The notes under the pieces are model-generated. The model ran no database searches, was not told where the DNA came from, and saw only the letters and a list, made by a program, of their open reading frames with translations. A program made the translations under genes and the position numbers. 5,828 nucleotides of DNA from Lysobacteraceae bacterium (GTDB taxonomy: Bacteria > Pseudomonadota > Gammaproteobacteria > Xanthomonadales > Xanthomonadaceae): contig DMHI01000248.1 of the NCBI GenBank assembly GCA_003449515.1, positions 1-5,828 on the forward strand, written 5' to 3'. Below are positions 1 through 5,756 of the stretch, piece after piece. How positions within the stretch are numbered: the first letter of the stretch is position 1; each line of letters begins with the position of its first letter.

Positions 1-2
1 GC

Positions 3-419
3 GCGCCGGGCTCGGTGCGCGTTGACGAGCTGATGACGGTCGAGAGCTACGCGCACGTGCACCACATCGTCAGCAACGTCGCCGGCACCTTGAGACCGGA
101 GGTGACGGCGGGCCAGGCGATCGCCGCGGTGTTTCCCGGTGGCACCATCACCGGCTGCCCGAAGGTGCGCTGCATGCAGATCATCGCCGAGCTGGAAGGC
201 GAGGGGCGTGGGCCGTACACCGGCGCGATGGGCTACCTCGATGCCTGTGGCGACATGGACCTCAACATCCTGATCCGCACGCTGTGGACCGACGGCAAGG
301 ACGTCGCCTTCCGCGCCGGTGCCGGCATCGTCGTCGACTCGCGCGCCGACAAGGAGCTGATGGAGACACGCGCCAAGGCCCGCGGGCTGCGGCGCGCGCT
401 GGGCCGCGATGACCGGTGA
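3..419 (+). CDS. pabB: Aminodeoxychorismate synthase component I, C-terminal part (truncated by window edge)
   Basis: This is the last 138 residues of a chorismate-utilising enzyme; the start lies outside the window and the frame is open to its left edge. PabB aminates chorismate to 4-amino-4-deoxychorismate, using ammonia from the PabA glutaminase, as the first step of p-aminobenzoate and folate synthesis in the cytosol. Visible family motifs, in order, are VESYAHVHHIVSNV, the FPGGTITGCPKVRCMQII stretch with the active-site lysine region, ELEGEGRGPYTGAMGYL, and the C-terminal GAGIVVDSRADKELMET block with the metal-binding glutamates. TrpE and PabB share these motifs, so the choice of PabB rests mainly on the pabC gene that overlaps its last 11 nt. 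Cysteines in TGCPKVRCM replace the alanines seen in E. coli PabB; I recall this from xanthomonad homologues, so it does not look like damage. Nothing suggests a broken gene. Confidence 0.92.
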   Translation, partial: APGSVRVDELMTVESYAHVHHIVSNVAGTLRPEVTAGQAIAAVFPGGTITGCPKVRCMQIIAELEGEGRGPYTGAMGYLDACGDMDLNILIRTLWTDGKDVAFRAGAGIVVDSRADKELMETRAKARGLRRALGRDDR

Positions 420-1332
420 GGGCGCGCTGATCGGCGTCTGGCGCGGCGACGCGCGCGTCGATGCGCTCGATGCCAGAGACCGCGGCTTGGCCTATGGCGA
501 CGGCCTGTTCGAGACCCTGCGTGCGCATGCGGGCACGCTGCCGTGGTGGCCGCGACACCGTGCGCGGCTGCTGGCCGGCGCGCAGCGCTTGGGCTTGCCG
601 TTTCCTTCCGATGTGCTGCTCGACGCGGCGCTGGCCGAGGCGCTGGCGCGCGAGCCCGATGGTGTGGTGAAGCTGGTACTGACCCGCGGCAGCGGCGCGC
701 GCGGCTATGCGCCGACGCCGGGCGCGCCCTCGACCCTGGTGGTGTCGGTCGCAGGCCAGGGGAAGGCGCGGGGTGCGGATCGCAGCGGGTCGCACCGAGA
801 CGAGGCAGCGAATGAAGCGGTCAACGCCGTGTCCACCTTGCGCATCGACCTGCTGACCACGCGGCTCGGTGTGCAGCCCGCGCTCGCCGGCATGAAGCAC
901 CTCAATCGGCTCGAACAGGTGCTGGGCGCACGCGAGGCCTCGGCTCGCGGCCTTGATGACGGCCTGATGGCCGATGCGGGCGGCTTCGTCACCTGCAGCA
1001 CGCGCGCCAACGTCGTCGCCCGGATCGACGGCCGCTGGATCACCCCGCCGGTGGATCGCGCCGGCGTCGCCGGCATCGCCCGCGGCGTGCTGCTCGAAGC
1101 GTGGACGCCGTCGAACGAGGTGGCGACCACGAGCGTCGCTGGTGGCGTGGAAGTCGCGCCGCTGCCGCTCGACGCGCTGCCGCGCCTGCAGGCGCTTTTC
1201 CTCTGCAATGCCGTGCGCGGTATCCTCGTCGTCGGCCAGCTCGGTGCGCGCGCGCTCGATACGCGACCGCCGGGCCTCGACGCGGCCCGTGCCGCGCTGG
1301 CGGCGTCCCATCCCGCCTTCCACGAGCCCTGA
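409..1332 (+). CDS. pabC: Aminodeoxychorismate lyase (PLP fold type IV)
   Basis: PabC cleaves 4-amino-4-deoxychorismate to p-aminobenzoate and pyruvate with pyridoxal phosphate, completing the PABA branch begun by PabB. The 307-residue product carries the fold-type IV signatures: DRGLAYGDGLFETLR (24-38), the KLVLTRG strand (88-94), and LAGMKHLNRLEQVL (159-172), where K163 aligns with the PLP lysine of E. coli PabC. Later it has an N-terminal-domain/cofactor loop ending in AN (200-201) and LFLCNAVRGI (263-272). It is about 38 residues longer than E. coli PabC (269). Some of this is a hydrophilic insertion at about residues 116-140 and some a longer C-terminus. The family signature glutamate before the conserved Asn is replaced by C196. 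The ATG at 409 lies inside the end of pabB (11-nt overlap) without a strong Shine-Dalgarno, suggesting coupled translation; the next gene begins on the last base of the stop codon. A D-amino-acid or branched-chain aminotransferase is less likely given the neighbours. Confidence 0.93.
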   Translation: MTGEGALIGVWRGDARVDALDARDRGLAYGDGLFETLRAHAGTLPWWPRHRARLLAGAQRLGLPFPSDVLLDAALAEALAREPDGVVKLVLTRGSGARGYAPTPGAPSTLVVSVAGQGKARGADRSGSHRDEAANEAVNAVSTLRIDLLTTRLGVQPALAGMKHLNRLEQVLGAREASARGLDDGLMADAGGFVTCSTRANVVARIDGRWITPPVDRAGVAGIARGVLLEAWTPSNEVATTSVAGGVEVAPLPLDALPRLQALFLCNAVRGILVVGQLGARALDTRPPGLDAARAALAASHPAFHEP

Positions 1333-2363
1333 TGCCCGCTACCGTCCGCAAATTCGTCATCGCCGTCGTCAAGCTCGGCCTGTTGCTCGCGCTGCTGATC
1401 GCCATCGGCGGTGTCGTCGCATGGCGGCAGTTCGAGGCTTTCGCCAATGCACCGGCTGGCGCGCCAGCGGGCGGCACGCTGGTGGTCGCACCCGGTGATT
1501 CCTTCGTGCAGGTGCTGGGCAAGCTGCGCGCGGCCGGCGTCACCTCCGGCCACGATCTTGCATGGAAGGCGCTGGCCACGCGGATGCAGGCGCTTCCGCG
1601 CCTCCAGGTTGGCGAGTACGCGCTCGACCCGAGGCTGACGCCGCGCGCGATCATCGAGAAGCTGGTGCGCGGCGATGTCGTCCGTCACCGTTTCACGATC
1701 GTCGAAGGCTGGTCGATGCGCGATCTGCGTGCCGCCATCGACCGTGACGCCGTGCTCGACGACGATATCGCGTCGCTCGACGACGCCGGGCTGATGGCCG
1801 CACTCGGTCGCGCCGATGTGCCGGCCGAAGGCCGCTTTCTGCCGGAAACCTACCTGTTCACCCGCGGCGAGACCGCACTGTCGCTGCTCGACCAGGCCGC
1901 CGACGCGATGGATGTCGCACTCGCCGATGCGTGGAACGCGCGCAGTGCCGATACACCGCTCGAATCGCCGGAGCAATTGCTGACACTGGCCTCGATCATC
2001 GAGAAGGAAACCGGCAAGGCCAGCGAGCGTCCCGAGATCGCTGGCGTCTTCGTGCGCCGCCTGCGGCTCGGCATGAAGCTGCAGACCGACCCGACGGTGA
2101 TCTACGGGCTCGGTACCGCGTTCGACGGCAACCTGCGCCGCGTCCATCTCCGTACCGACACGCCGTTCAACACCTACACGCGCTTCGGCCTGCCGCCGCA
2201 CGCCATCGCCATGCCGGGGCGTGCCGCGTTGATGGCCGCGGCGCAGCCGCTGGAGGGCGAGACACTGTTCTTCGTCGCGCGCGGCGACGGCAGCCACCAG
2301 TTTTCCCGCACCTATGCCGAGCATCGCGCGGCCGTGGTGCGTTACCAGCTCGGCGGGCGCTGA
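1332..2363 (+). CDS. mltG: Endolytic murein transglycosylase MltG (YceG family)
   Basis: MltG is an inner-membrane lytic transglycosylase that cuts nascent glycan strands internally and is thought to release them from the synthase, setting strand length. The 343-residue product matches the family size (E. coli 340). A short basic N-terminus precedes one membrane anchor at about residues 9-30, so the rest is periplasmic. A LysM-like region follows (about 48-115, with the LQVGEYAL and PRAIIEKLVRG signatures), then the catalytic domain with EGRFLPETYLF (166-176). ASIIEKET (220-227) places E224 on the catalytic Glu218 of the E. coli enzyme. LQTDPTVIYG (250-259) and NTYTRFGLPPHAIAMPG (280-296) are also intact. 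I chose the ATG at 1332 because it gives the expected anchor and overlaps the pabC stop by one base; more upstream starts would run through pabC. The pabC-mltG-tmk-holB order is the same as in E. coli. All key residues are present. Confidence 0.96.
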   Translation: MPATVRKFVIAVVKLGLLLALLIAIGGVVAWRQFEAFANAPAGAPAGGTLVVAPGDSFVQVLGKLRAAGVTSGHDLAWKALATRMQALPRLQVGEYALDPRLTPRAIIEKLVRGDVVRHRFTIVEGWSMRDLRAAIDRDAVLDDDIASLDDAGLMAALGRADVPAEGRFLPETYLFTRGETALSLLDQAADAMDVALADAWNARSADTPLESPEQLLTLASIIEKETGKASERPEIAGVFVRRLRLGMKLQTDPTVIYGLGTAFDGNLRRVHLRTDTPFNTYTRFGLPPHAIAMPGRAALMAAAQPLEGETLFFVARGDGSHQFSRTYAEHRAAVVRYQLGGR

Positions 2364-2364
2364 G

Positions 2365-3045
2365 ATGACGACGGCAGCATCGGCGGCACCGGGCGCGCGC
2401 CGCGGCGCGCTGATCAGCCTCGAAGGCGGCGAGGGTGCCGGCAAGACCACGGTGCTCGCTGCGCTGCGTGAGCGATTGGAAGCGCGCGGTCACCGCGTGG
2501 TCGGCACGCGCGAACCCGGCGGCACGCCGGCGGGCGAGGCGATCCGCGCCCTGCTTCTCGATCCCCGTCCGTGCGATGGTGGGCTGCCGCTGGTGCCGAA
2601 TGCCGAGCTGCTGCTGATGTTCGCTTCGCGCGTACAACTGGTGGAGACCATCGTTGAACCGGCGCTGGCGCGCGGCGATACCGTGCTGGCCGATCGCTTC
2701 ACCGATGCCAGCTTCGCCTACCAGGGCGGCGGTCGCGGTCTGCCGACGGGCGTGATCGCCGAACTCGAGCGCGCCTTCGTGCGCCGCCTGCCCGACTTCA
2801 CCCTGCTGCTCGATCTCGACGTGCAGGCCGGCCTCGCCCGCGCGCGTTCGCGCGGCGCCCCGGCGGATCGGATCGAGCAGGAGCGCGACGATTTCTTCGA
2901 GCGTGTGCGGGGCGTCTATCGTGCGCGTGCCGCGGCGCAGCCGGAACGCATCAGCGTGGTCGATGCCGCGCCGCCGGTCGAGGCGGTGGTTCGCGCGGCC
3001 TGTGCCGCGCTCGATGGGTTCCTCGACCACTGGGGCAGCGCGTGA
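2365..3045 (+). CDS. tmk: Thymidylate kinase (dTMP kinase)
   Basis: Tmk phosphorylates dTMP to dTDP with ATP in the cytosol, a step shared by the de novo and salvage routes to dTTP. The 226-residue product has a P-loop GGEGAGKTT (21-29), the TREPGGTP substrate motif (48-55), and the DR-containing motif DRFTDASFAYQGGGRG (110-125). It also has an arginine-rich LID segment with DRIEQERDDFF (168-178), like the E. coli-type enzyme in which the LID supplies catalytic arginines. The length is close to the usual 205-215; the small excess is an alanine-rich lead of about 13 residues before the first beta strand (ALISLEGG). The ATG at 2365 lies one base past the mltG stop, and no better start is seen before the P-loop. 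The stop overlaps the holB GTG start by four bases. The gene looks intact. Confidence 0.97.
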   Translation: MTTAASAAPGARRGALISLEGGEGAGKTTVLAALRERLEARGHRVVGTREPGGTPAGEAIRALLLDPRPCDGGLPLVPNAELLLMFASRVQLVETIVEPALARGDTVLADRFTDASFAYQGGGRGLPTGVIAELERAFVRRLPDFTLLLDLDVQAGLARARSRGAPADRIEQERDDFFERVRGVYRARAAAQPERISVVDAAPPVEAVVRAACAALDGFLDHWGSA

Positions 3046-4052
3046 GCCTCGTCCCGGCAGCACTTGCACCGTGGCAACAGCAGCGGCTCGACACCGCGTT
3101 GGCGGCGTGGCGCGCCGGTCGCCTCGGTCATGCGCAGCTGCTCTGTGGCCCGGAGCAGCTCGGCAAGCGCGCCGTGGCCGATGCGCTGGTCGCACGCCTG
3201 CTGTGTGAGGCACCCCAGCACCTGCCGCCCTGTGGGCATTGCCGTGACTGCACGCTGCGGGTGGCCGGCACGCATCCCGACTTCCGCCTCCTGACCTTCG
3301 AGGAAGTGCCGAAGTCGAGCCCGCCGCGGTTGCGCACCGAGATCGTCGTCGACCAGGTCCGCGACGTGATCGGCTCGATGCAGCTGACCGCGCAGCGCGG
3401 GGGTGCCCAGATCGTGCTGATCGACCCGGCCGATGCGCTGAACAAAGCCGCCGCCAACGCCCTGCTGAAGACGCTGGAAGAGCCCGTCGGCAACCGTTTC
3501 CTGCTGCTGGTCAGCGCGGCACCGCAGGATCTCCCGGCCACCATCCGCAGCCGCTGCCAGCGCATCGAGTTCGTCGTGCCGGAGCGCGAATCGGCGCGGG
3601 CATGGCTGGCGGCGCAGGGGCATCCCGGCGCGCGCGCCACGGAGGCCCTCGAGGCGGCGCAGGGCCACCCCGGGCTCGCCGATGCCTGGCTGCGCGCCGG
3701 GCACCTCGCGCTGCGCGAGACCACGTTGAAGGAGCTGGCTGGCGTGGCCCGCGGCGTGCTGGCACCGCTCGGCGTGGCGCAGGCCTGGATGGCCGATACC
3801 GATGTCGCGGCGCTGCGCCTGCGCTTCGTCGCCGATGCCGCCGTCGCGCTCGCCCGCCACGGGGCCGGGGTTGGGGCCGCGCCGGTGGCCGGATTGACCG
3901 CGCCAGCGGATACCGACAAGCTGGCGGCGTGGTTTGACCAGCTGAATCGCCTGCGCCCGCAGTTGACCGCACCGCTCAGGCACGAACTCGCGCTCGCGGG
4001 TCTGCTCGCCGAGTGGCGCGGCCTGATGGCGACAACGGAGACACGTCGATGA
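3042..4052 (+). CDS. holB: DNA polymerase III subunit delta'
   Basis: Delta' is the rigid stator of the clamp loader, which opens the beta clamp and loads it on primed DNA together with delta and the tau/gamma subunits. The 336-residue product matches the E. coli length (334). The N-terminus HAQLLCGPEQLGKRAVADAL (30-49) covers the nucleotide-fold loop. Four cysteines (C55, C64, C67, C70) form the zinc module, and THPDF (77-81) follows. The core VLIDPADALNKAAANALLKTLEEP (125-148) and the SRC sensor motif (170-172, in PATIRSRCQRIEF) are both intact. The SRC arginine is the finger that completes the neighbouring ATPase site. Walker B acidic residues are absent, as expected for a non-hydrolysing subunit. 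Translation starts at a GTG overlapping the tmk stop (GTGA), so coupling is likely; only a weak GGGG precedes it. A seven-residue internal repeat lies at 190-211. The C-terminal collar domain is diverged but of normal length. Confidence 0.94.
   Translation: MSLVPAALAPWQQQRLDTALAAWRAGRLGHAQLLCGPEQLGKRAVADALVARLLCEAPQHLPPCGHCRDCTLRVAGTHPDFRLLTFEEVPKSSPPRLRTEIVVDQVRDVIGSMQLTAQRGGAQIVLIDPADALNKAAANALLKTLEEPVGNRFLLLVSAAPQDLPATIRSRCQRIEFVVPERESARAWLAAQGHPGARATEALEAAQGHPGLADAWLRAGHLALRETTLKELAGVARGVLAPLGVAQAWMADTDVAALRLRFVADAAVALARHGAGVGAAPVAGLTAPADTDKLAAWFDQLNRLRPQLTAPLRHELALAGLLAEWRGLMATTETRR
3609..3674 (+). repeat. Short imperfect direct repeat inside holB
   Basis: Two 21-base copies (3609-3629 and 3654-3674) start 45 bases apart and differ at three positions. 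They encode the same heptapeptide, AAQGHPG, at HolB residues 190-196 and 205-211. The second copy runs into GLADAW and resembles the conserved GxPxxA helix start found after the SRC motif in delta' proteins. The first copy lies in the preceding helix-loop. The exact 15-codon spacing keeps frame and suggests a small in-frame duplication, although chance convergence of alanine-rich sequence is possible. Confidence 0.55.
4037..4041 (+). promoter_or_regulatory. Ribosome binding site of pilZ
   Basis: GGAGA ends seven bases before the ATG at 4049 and lies within the last codons of holB. It is the clearest Shine-Dalgarno in the forward operon and supports this start over more upstream ones. The other forward genes lack a good site and probably depend on coupling. 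Confidence 0.7.
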
Positions 4053-4405
4053 TCGGAGCCAGTGGCGCCCGCCAGGGCATTCTCTCGCTTGCCATCAAGG
4101 ACAAGCCCTCGCTGCATTCGGCCTACATGTCCTTTCTGCGCGGTGGCGGGCTGTTCGTGCCCACCACCCGCCGCTACCAGATCGGCGACGAGGTGTTCCT
4201 GCTGCTGAACCTGATGGACGACAAGGATCGCCTGCCCGTCGCCGGCAAGGTCGTCTGGATCACGCCCACCGGTGCGCAGGGTGGCCGCGCGCCGGGCATC
4301 GGCGTGCAGTTCGCCGAGACGCCGGAAGCCGAGACGGTGAAGGGCAAGATCGAAACCCACCTCGCCGGCATCATCGATTCCGACAAACCCACCGCGACCA
4401 TGTGA
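4049..4405 (+). CDS. pilZ: Type IV pilus assembly protein PilZ (non-c-di-GMP-binding type)
   Basis: The product is a 118-residue single-domain PilZ protein needed for type IV pilus biogenesis. It strongly resembles the xanthomonad PilZ (XC1028/XAC1133 type) as I recall it: a shared RQGILSLAIKDKPSLHSAYM start, GGGLFVPTTRRYQIGDEVFLLL (32-53), RLPVAGKVVWITP (61-73), GIGVQF (83-88), and an SDKPTATM tail. The two c-di-GMP-binding signatures of canonical PilZ domains are missing: there is no RxxxR, and the position of (D/N)xSxxG reads FLRGGG (29-34). In Xanthomonas this type does not bind the nucleotide but contacts the PilB ATPase and the FimX EAL domain; that role here is inference from homology. 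The start overlaps the holB stop by four bases and has its own good ribosome site. A holB-pilZ pairing is common in Pseudomonas and xanthomonads. The domain is complete. Confidence 0.94.
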   Translation: MIGASGARQGILSLAIKDKPSLHSAYMSFLRGGGLFVPTTRRYQIGDEVFLLLNLMDDKDRLPVAGKVVWITPTGAQGGRAPGIGVQFAETPEAETVKGKIETHLAGIIDSDKPTATM

Positions 4406-4430
4406 CCTGCGCCTGCTGGCGGCGGCGCGT

Positions 4431-4835
4431 TCAGCGCGAGAGGTAGGGTTCGAGCAGAACGAACGCGGCGATGATGATCACGATCATCATCAGCAGGATC
4501 GTCCGCAGCCGGTTGATGTTCACGCGTCCCTTCCGGGCGTCGTCGTCGCCTGCCCGGGTGCGCAATTCGGCGGGCAGGTAACTCTCGCGCTGGCTCGGTT
4601 CCATCAGGCCGGCCTCGCGCAGCAGCCGCCGCGCCTCCGGCAGGTCGCTGTTGTGGGTCACGAAGAGCACCGCCGCCTTCGCCGAATCCGGGCTCTCGCG
4701 GTAGCTGAAGCTGCGACGGCGCGCGCCCTTGTACGAGCGGCCATTCTGGATGCTGGTTTCGATGCCGGCCCCGTCAAGCAGCTTCGCCGCGCCCTCGACC
4801 TGCTCGACCCTGAGCGAGCGATAGACTTCGCGCAT
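4431..4835 (-). CDS. Small C-terminally membrane-anchored DUF2007-like protein ('pathogenicity-like' type)
   Basis: The product is a 134-residue protein of unknown function. Residues 1-75 resemble the small ferredoxin-like DUF2007 fold (putative signal-transducing): MREVYRSLRVEQVEGAAKLLDGAG, a central strand AAVLFVT (54-60), and LPEARRLLREAG (65-76). A strongly basic motif, NGRSYKGARRRSFSYRE (31-47), interrupts it. A polar linker (77-111) leads to one very hydrophobic segment, ILLMMIVIIIAAFVLL (113-128), close to the C-terminus. The arginines and lysines before this segment suggest a cytoplasmic head and a tail anchor. From memory it resembles proteins annotated 'pathogenicity-like protein' in Xanthomonas; that name carries no proven function. 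Its ATG shares one base with the tesB stop, and a GAGGA site lies six bases upstream, so it is co-transcribed and probably coupled to tesB. The same frame stays open back across tesB to about 5789, but that extension is the wrong frame of tesB and is not coding. Confidence 0.82.
   Translation of the reverse strand: MREVYRSLRVEQVEGAAKLLDGAGIETSIQNGRSYKGARRRSFSYRESPDSAKAAVLFVTHNSDLPEARRLLREAGLMEPSQRESYLPAELRTRAGDDDARKGRVNINRLRTILLMMIVIIIAAFVLLEPYLSR
4470..4491. repeat. Perfect 9-bp inverted repeat with 4-base spacer in the membrane-segment codons
   Basis: The arms GATGATGAT (4470-4478) and ATCATCATC (4483-4491) are exact reverse complements around CACG. The dyad lies in the Met-Met-Ile-Val-Ile-Ile-Ile codons of the minus-strand gene, 40-60 bases inside its 3' end. 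It is notably AT-rich for this genome. It is probably a by-product of ATG/ATC codon runs, but it could fold in either transcript. Confidence 0.6.
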
Positions 4836-5707
4836 CAGTGTTCCTCGCCAATCACGCGGATCATGCCTTCCTGGGCCGTGGACGCCACGAGATGGCCATC
4901 GCGGGTATGGATGCTGCCGCGTGCGAGACCGCGCGCGCCCTGCGCGGTGGGGCTGTCGAGGGCGTAGAGCAGCCAGTCGTCGACGCGGAACGGCCGATGG
5001 AACCACATCGCGTGGTCGATCGAGGCCATCTGCACATCGGGGTGGTAGTAGCTGATGCCGTGCGGCAGGGTGGTGGTGCCGAGCAGATGGAAGTCCGAGG
5101 CGTAGGCCAGCAGGGCGCGGTGCAGCAGCGGCGCGTCGTCGACGCGATCCACCAGCCGGAACCAGACCTGCTGATAGGGCGGCCGCTTCGGTGGCTTGAG
5201 ATCGTCGCGCGGGTAGACCGGTCGCACCTCGAACGGCAACTGGCGCGACAGCCAGCGCTGCATCATCGGTGGCAGCTTGTCGAGCACGTCCGGCGTTGGC
5301 ACGGCGATCGGTTCGAGGTCTTCGGGCGCGGGCACCTGCGGCATCGTGATCTGGTGCTCGACGCCGTCCTCCTCGATGTGGAACGAACTGGCGAACACGC
5401 AGATCGGCTGGCCATGCTGGATCGCGGTGACACGGCGCGTGCTGAAACTGCGGCCGTCGCGCGTGCGGTCGACCGAATAGACGATCGGCGCCTCGATGTC
5501 GCCGGGGCGCAGGAAGTAGGCGTGCAGCGAATGCACGTGGCGCGCGGCGTCGACGGTGGCCTGCGCGGCGGCCAGCGCCTGCCCCATCACCTGTCCGCCG
5601 AACACGAACTTGGTGCCGATGTCGCGGCTCTGGCCACGGTAGAGGTTGTCCTCGATGCGTTCGAGCTGCAGCAATTGGACGAGGTCGGCGACGACGGGGT
5701 GGCTCAT
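4835..5707 (-). CDS. tesB: Acyl-CoA thioesterase II
   Basis: TesB hydrolyses medium- and long-chain acyl-CoA to free fatty acid and CoA in the cytosol. The 290-residue product has the family's double hot-dog layout (E. coli TesB is about 286). The first repeat holds RGQSRDIGTKFVFGGQVMGQAL (24-45), HSLHAYFLRPGD (59-70) and GRSFSTRRV (85-93). The second holds LLAYASDFHLL (199-209), MASIDHAMWFHRPF (227-240) and VASTAQEGMIR (274-284). D205, S229 and Q279 align with the E. coli catalytic Asp204, Thr228 and Gln278; serine for threonine keeps a hydroxyl. The ATG at 5707 fits the family's N-terminus, though no strong ribosome site precedes it. The stop overlaps the next gene's start by one base. A candidate promoter lies about 50 bases upstream, so tesB appears to head this minus-strand operon. 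The gene looks intact and its composition matches its neighbours. Confidence 0.96.
   Translation of the reverse strand: MSHPVVADLVQLLQLERIEDNLYRGQSRDIGTKFVFGGQVMGQALAAAQATVDAARHVHSLHAYFLRPGDIEAPIVYSVDRTRDGRSFSTRRVTAIQHGQPICVFASSFHIEEDGVEHQITMPQVPAPEDLEPIAVPTPDVLDKLPPMMQRWLSRQLPFEVRPVYPRDDLKPPKRPPYQQVWFRLVDRVDDAPLLHRALLAYASDFHLLGTTTLPHGISYYHPDVQMASIDHAMWFHRPFRVDDWLLYALDSPTAQGARGLARGSIHTRDGHLVASTAQEGMIRVIGEEH
4842..4846 (-). promoter_or_regulatory. Ribosome binding site of the small membrane protein gene
   Basis: Read on the minus strand, GAGGA ends six bases before the ATG at 4835. It is made of the final codons of tesB. It fixes the start of the downstream gene at 4835 rather than farther upstream in the long open frame. 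Confidence 0.72.
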
Positions 5708-5728
5708 GGCGGGCAGAGGCTTCGAAGT

Positions 5729-5742
5729 GCGCGCCAGCGCGC
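5729..5742. repeat. Short GC dyad in the tesB leader
   Basis: Two GCGCGC arms (5729-5734 and 5737-5742) flank a CA spacer, just downstream of the candidate -10 box. The position would suit an operator or a small leader structure. Alternating GC is frequent in this genome, so chance is a strong alternative. Confidence 0.25.
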
Positions 5743-5756
5743 GGGGCAGGGCGTGG

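Noticed and set aside
1101..1331. Extending mltG upstream to 1101
   Set aside because: This adds 77 Arg/Ala-rich residues read out of frame from pabC ahead of the membrane anchor. The ATG at 1332 gives the normal MltG length and topology.
705..2450. Long open frame on the minus strand (581 codons) opposite pabC, mltG and the start of tmk
   Set aside because: It runs antisense to clearly recognisable genes, has an Arg/Ala/Gly/His-rich composition without family motifs, and is expected in DNA where third positions are nearly all G or C.
2916..4360. Long minus-strand open frames opposite tmk, holB and pilZ
   Set aside because: They are antisense to intact conserved genes, have low-complexity composition, and show no recognisable domains or suitable ribosome sites.
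4409..4428. Hairpin between the convergent operons as an intrinsic terminator
   Set aside because: It has only five paired bases, a 10-base loop and no T-run on either side, which is too weak to call.
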